From an uncultured Pelagibacteraceae bacterium (GTDB lineage Bacteria > Pseudomonadota > Alphaproteobacteria > Pelagibacterales > Pelagibacteraceae), in the NCBI GenBank assembly GCA_902535745.1, contig CACAUR010000006.1:1-64000 (forward strand): DNA of 64,000 nucleotides. The letters run 5' to 3'. Below are positions 62,137-64,000 of the stretch, one piece after another; within the stretch, counting starts at the first letter, position 1; each line of letters starts with the position of its first letter. Position numbers and translations under genes: made by a program. The notes under the pieces are model-generated. The model was not told the DNA's origin, did not search any database, and saw only the letters and a list, made by a program, of their open reading frames with translations.

Positions 62137-63572
62137 TAACCAACACTCCCTTCTAAACTAATACCAACAAGTTTTTGCGCTTCTACTGCGAATTCCATAG
62201 GTAATTGCTGAAGAACTTCTTTACAAAAACCATTTACAATCAAACTTACTGCTTCCTCAGAATTCAGTCCTCTTTGTTGACAATAATGTAATTGTTCATC
62301 ACTTATTTTTGAAGTTGTTGCTTCATGTGCAATATTAGAATTGGCATTTTTATTTTTGATGTAAGGAATTGTATGTGCACCACATTTATTTCCCATTAGC
62401 AATGAATCGCATTGAGTATAATTACTTGAGTTTGATGATTTAGGTGAAATATCAACTAATCCTCTATATGTCATATCAGAAAAACCTGCGCTAATACCCT
62501 TTGATATAATTTTACTTTTTGTATTCTTGCCTAAGTGAATCATTTTAGTTCCTGTATCTGCTTTTTGATGATTGTTTGTAATTGCAATTGAATAAAACTC
62601 ACCAACTGAATTATCCCCTTGCAATATACAGCTTGGATACTTCCACGTAATGGCTGATCCAGTTTCAACTTGTGTCCAAGAAATTTTAGAATTTTTACCC
62701 TTGCATAACCCTCTTTTTGTCACAAAGTTATAAATTCCACCTTTTCCATCTTTATCTCCAGGATACCAATTTTGAACAGTTGAATATTTTATTTCAGCAT
62801 CATCTAATGCAATCAATTCAACATTCGCTGCGTGTAATTGGTTTTCATCTCTCATTGGTGCCGTACATCCCTCTAAATAACTTACATAACTTCCTTTATC
62901 TGCAATAATAAGAGTTCTCTCGAATTGACCTGTGTCAGAAGCATTTATTCTAAAATATGTAGAGAGTTCCATAGGGCATCTCACTCCTGGTGGGATATAA
63001 ACAAATGATCCGTCAGTGAATACCGCTGAGTTTAATGTTGCAAAGTAATGGTCAGTAATTGGTATTACAGAACCTAAATATTTTTTTACTAAATCTGGAT
63101 GTTTTTGAATTGCTTCAGATATAGAACAGAAAATAATTCCTTTTTCAGTCAGTGTATCTTTAAAAGTCGTAGCTACAGAAACTGAGTCAAAAACAGCATC
63201 AACCGCTATACCATTCAATCTTTTTTGTTCATTAAGCGGAATTCCAAGTTTGTTATAAGTTTCAATAAGTTTAGGATCTAATTCATCTAAGCTCTTTGGT
63301 TTTTCTTTAAAACTTTTAGGCGCTGAATAATAATATAAATCTTGATAATTAATTTTAGGATATTTGGGTTTCTGCCAATTCGGCTCTTTTAAAACTTTAA
63401 CCCTATTATAAGCCTTTAGTCTCCAATCTAACAACCACTTAGGTTCTTTTTTAACATTAGATATAAATTTAATTACGTCTTCATTTAAGCCTTTTGGAGC
63501 TTTAAAGTTTTCAATATCAGTTGAAAATCCGTATTTATAATCTTTTAATTTTTCGAGTTCTTTTTCTCTCAT
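62136..63572 (-). CDS. sufB: Fe-S assembly protein SufB
   Basis: A 478-residue SufB scaffold. Conserved blocks: [58 protein letters not shown] (with a Cys) and [18 protein letters not shown]. SufB accepts sulfur and builds the cluster with SufC and SufD. It overlaps the rrf2 gene by one base and sufC by one base, so the operon is fully coupled. Confidence 0.97.
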   Translation of the reverse strand: MREKELEKLKDYKYGFSTDIENFKAPKGLNEDVIKFISNVKKEPKWLLDWRLKAYNRVKVLKEPNWQKPKYPKINYQDLYYYSAPKSFKEKPKSLDELDPKLIETYNKLGIPLNEQKRLNGIAVDAVFDSVSVATTFKDTLTEKGIIFCSISEAIQKHPDLVKKYLGSVIPITDHYFATLNSAVFTDGSFVYIPPGVRCPMELSTYFRINASDTGQFERTLIIADKGSYVSYLEGCTAPMRDENQLHAANVELIALDDAEIKYSTVQNWYPGDKDGKGGIYNFVTKRGLCKGKNSKISWTQVETGSAITWKYPSCILQGDNSVGEFYSIAITNNHQKADTGTKMIHLGKNTKSKIISKGISAGFSDMTYRGLVDISPKSSNSSNYTQCDSLLMGNKCGAHTIPYIKNKNANSNIAHEATTSKISDEQLHYCQQRGLNSEEAVSLIVNGFCKEVLQQLPMEFAVEAQKLVGISLEGSVG

Positions 63573-63994
63573 TAATTTCTGCTTTCTTTTCTCTTTACTA
63601 AATCACCCAATCTTTTATTCTCAAAAAATGAGTTAATATGTAGGTCAAGTTCATCCCACAAGTTGTGAGTTAGACATTTTGAAGATTTTCCATTGCAACC
63701 TTTTTTCGACTCTTTTTTACATCCAACTGTTTTGACTTTTTCATCCAAAGCATAAAAAATATCTGAAATTTTCAGATCATTTATATTTTTAGATATAATA
63801 TAACCACCATTTGTACCTCTTACACTTTTGACAATATTATTTTTTTTTAATCTTAAAAAAATTTGTTCTAAATAAAGTAAAGATATACTTTGTCTAAGAG
63901 ATATATCTCTTAGACTAACTGGGTTTTTCCCGTCAAACCTTGCCATGTCAGCAAGTGCCATTACAGCATATCGTGATTTAGTATTTAGCTTCAT
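63572..63994 (-). CDS. Rrf2-family Fe-S cluster-sensing regulator (IscR-like)
   Basis: A 140-residue winged-helix regulator. [20 protein letters not shown] and the recognition helix around residues 34-55 ([19 protein letters not shown]) are Rrf2 hallmarks. Three cysteines C92, C100 and C107 followed by H110 match the cluster-binding site of IscR, with spacing of seven and six residues between them. It probably senses Fe-S status and controls the suf operon, of which it is the first gene. Its operator would lie beyond the right end of the window. Confidence 0.93.
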   Translation of the reverse strand: MKLNTKSRYAVMALADMARFDGKNPVSLRDISLRQSISLLYLEQIFLRLKKNNIVKSVRGTNGGYIISKNINDLKISDIFYALDEKVKTVGCKKESKKGCNGKSSKCLTHNLWDELDLHINSFFENKRLGDLVKRKESRN

Positions 63995-64000
63995 AATTCG

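Noticed and set aside
1-64000. CRISPR arrays, insertion sequences, prophage or integrase genes
   Set aside because: No spaced repeat series, transposase-like ORF or integrase was seen; the only repeats are the tRNA copies and local hairpins.

Overview
The window is a dense, strongly AT-rich bacterial chromosome segment. Genes abut or overlap by a few bases, and no stretch longer than about 180 bases lacks a gene. The gene set points to a streamlined marine alphaproteobacterium of the SAR11 clade (Pelagibacterales): taurine-type ABC transporter, covalent-flavin/GcvT demethylase, SpeD-SpeE fusion, ankyrin-tailed glutaminase, sulfonate-type HisD homologue and a SUF-only Fe-S operon with an Rrf2 regulator. 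This is inferred from content and compactness, not from a marker gene.

Layout. 1-6.9 kb: a truncated MFS transporter, a beta-hydroxyacid dehydrogenase, a PNPOx-like protein, a secreted hydrolase, a gamma-carbonic-anhydrase-like protein, a thioredoxin-like protein and two envelope glycosyltransferases. 6.9-11.6 kb: a tightly overlapping minus-strand operon joining polyamine synthesis (SpeD-SpeE fusion) to salvage of its by-product methylthioadenosine (MtnP, MtnA, a class II aldolase), headed by an unrecognised Cys-rich protein. 11.7-16.8 kb: apt, a GT2 glycosyltransferase and rfbB-rfbA-rfbC for dTDP-sugars. rfbA carries two compensating homopolymer indels. Next come a tRNA-Met, a 2OG-Fe(II) oxygenase gene and a remnant of the same tRNA, which looks like an insertion or duplication hotspot.

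19.8-33.8 kb: an osmolyte and sulfonate utilisation block. It holds a dimethylglycine/sarcosine dehydrogenase-like protein, alanine dehydrogenase, an omega-aminotransferase, tauABC (TauC with a very long N-terminal extension), a PQQ-type sugar dehydrogenase, a malate/L-lactate/sulfolactate dehydrogenase-family protein, a BASS transporter, a phosphate acetyltransferase and an HpsN-like HisD homologue. Together these could channel taurine and/or dihydroxypropanesulfonate carbon to acetyl-CoA, with ammonia released by Ald. No sulfoacetaldehyde acetyltransferase or sulfite-releasing enzyme lies in the window.

34.5-38.5 kb: DUF4396, cupredoxin and alternative oxidase, then a 1-Cys peroxiredoxin, a persulfide-dioxygenase-like hydrolase and a 38-residue, 12-cysteine metallothionein-like peptide, followed by cysE-cysK. 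40.2-43 kb: small proteins (DUF1330, NTF2-like, DUF2798, an SMR protein lacking its key Glu, an AhpD-like protein). 43-54 kb: a sugar epimerase, an IMPase, a GBB-type dioxygenase, a methyltransferase, CcdA, two aldehyde dehydrogenases (one with DUF779), two EamA exporters and a YbaK-like deacylase. A parS-like palindrome lies at about 52.66 kb. 54.3-57.8 kb: glnA convergent with a eukaryote-like glutaminase. 57.8-64 kb: rrf2-sufBCDSU-sufT-sufA on the minus strand.

No rRNA, CRISPR array, insertion sequence, integrase or prophage gene was seen.
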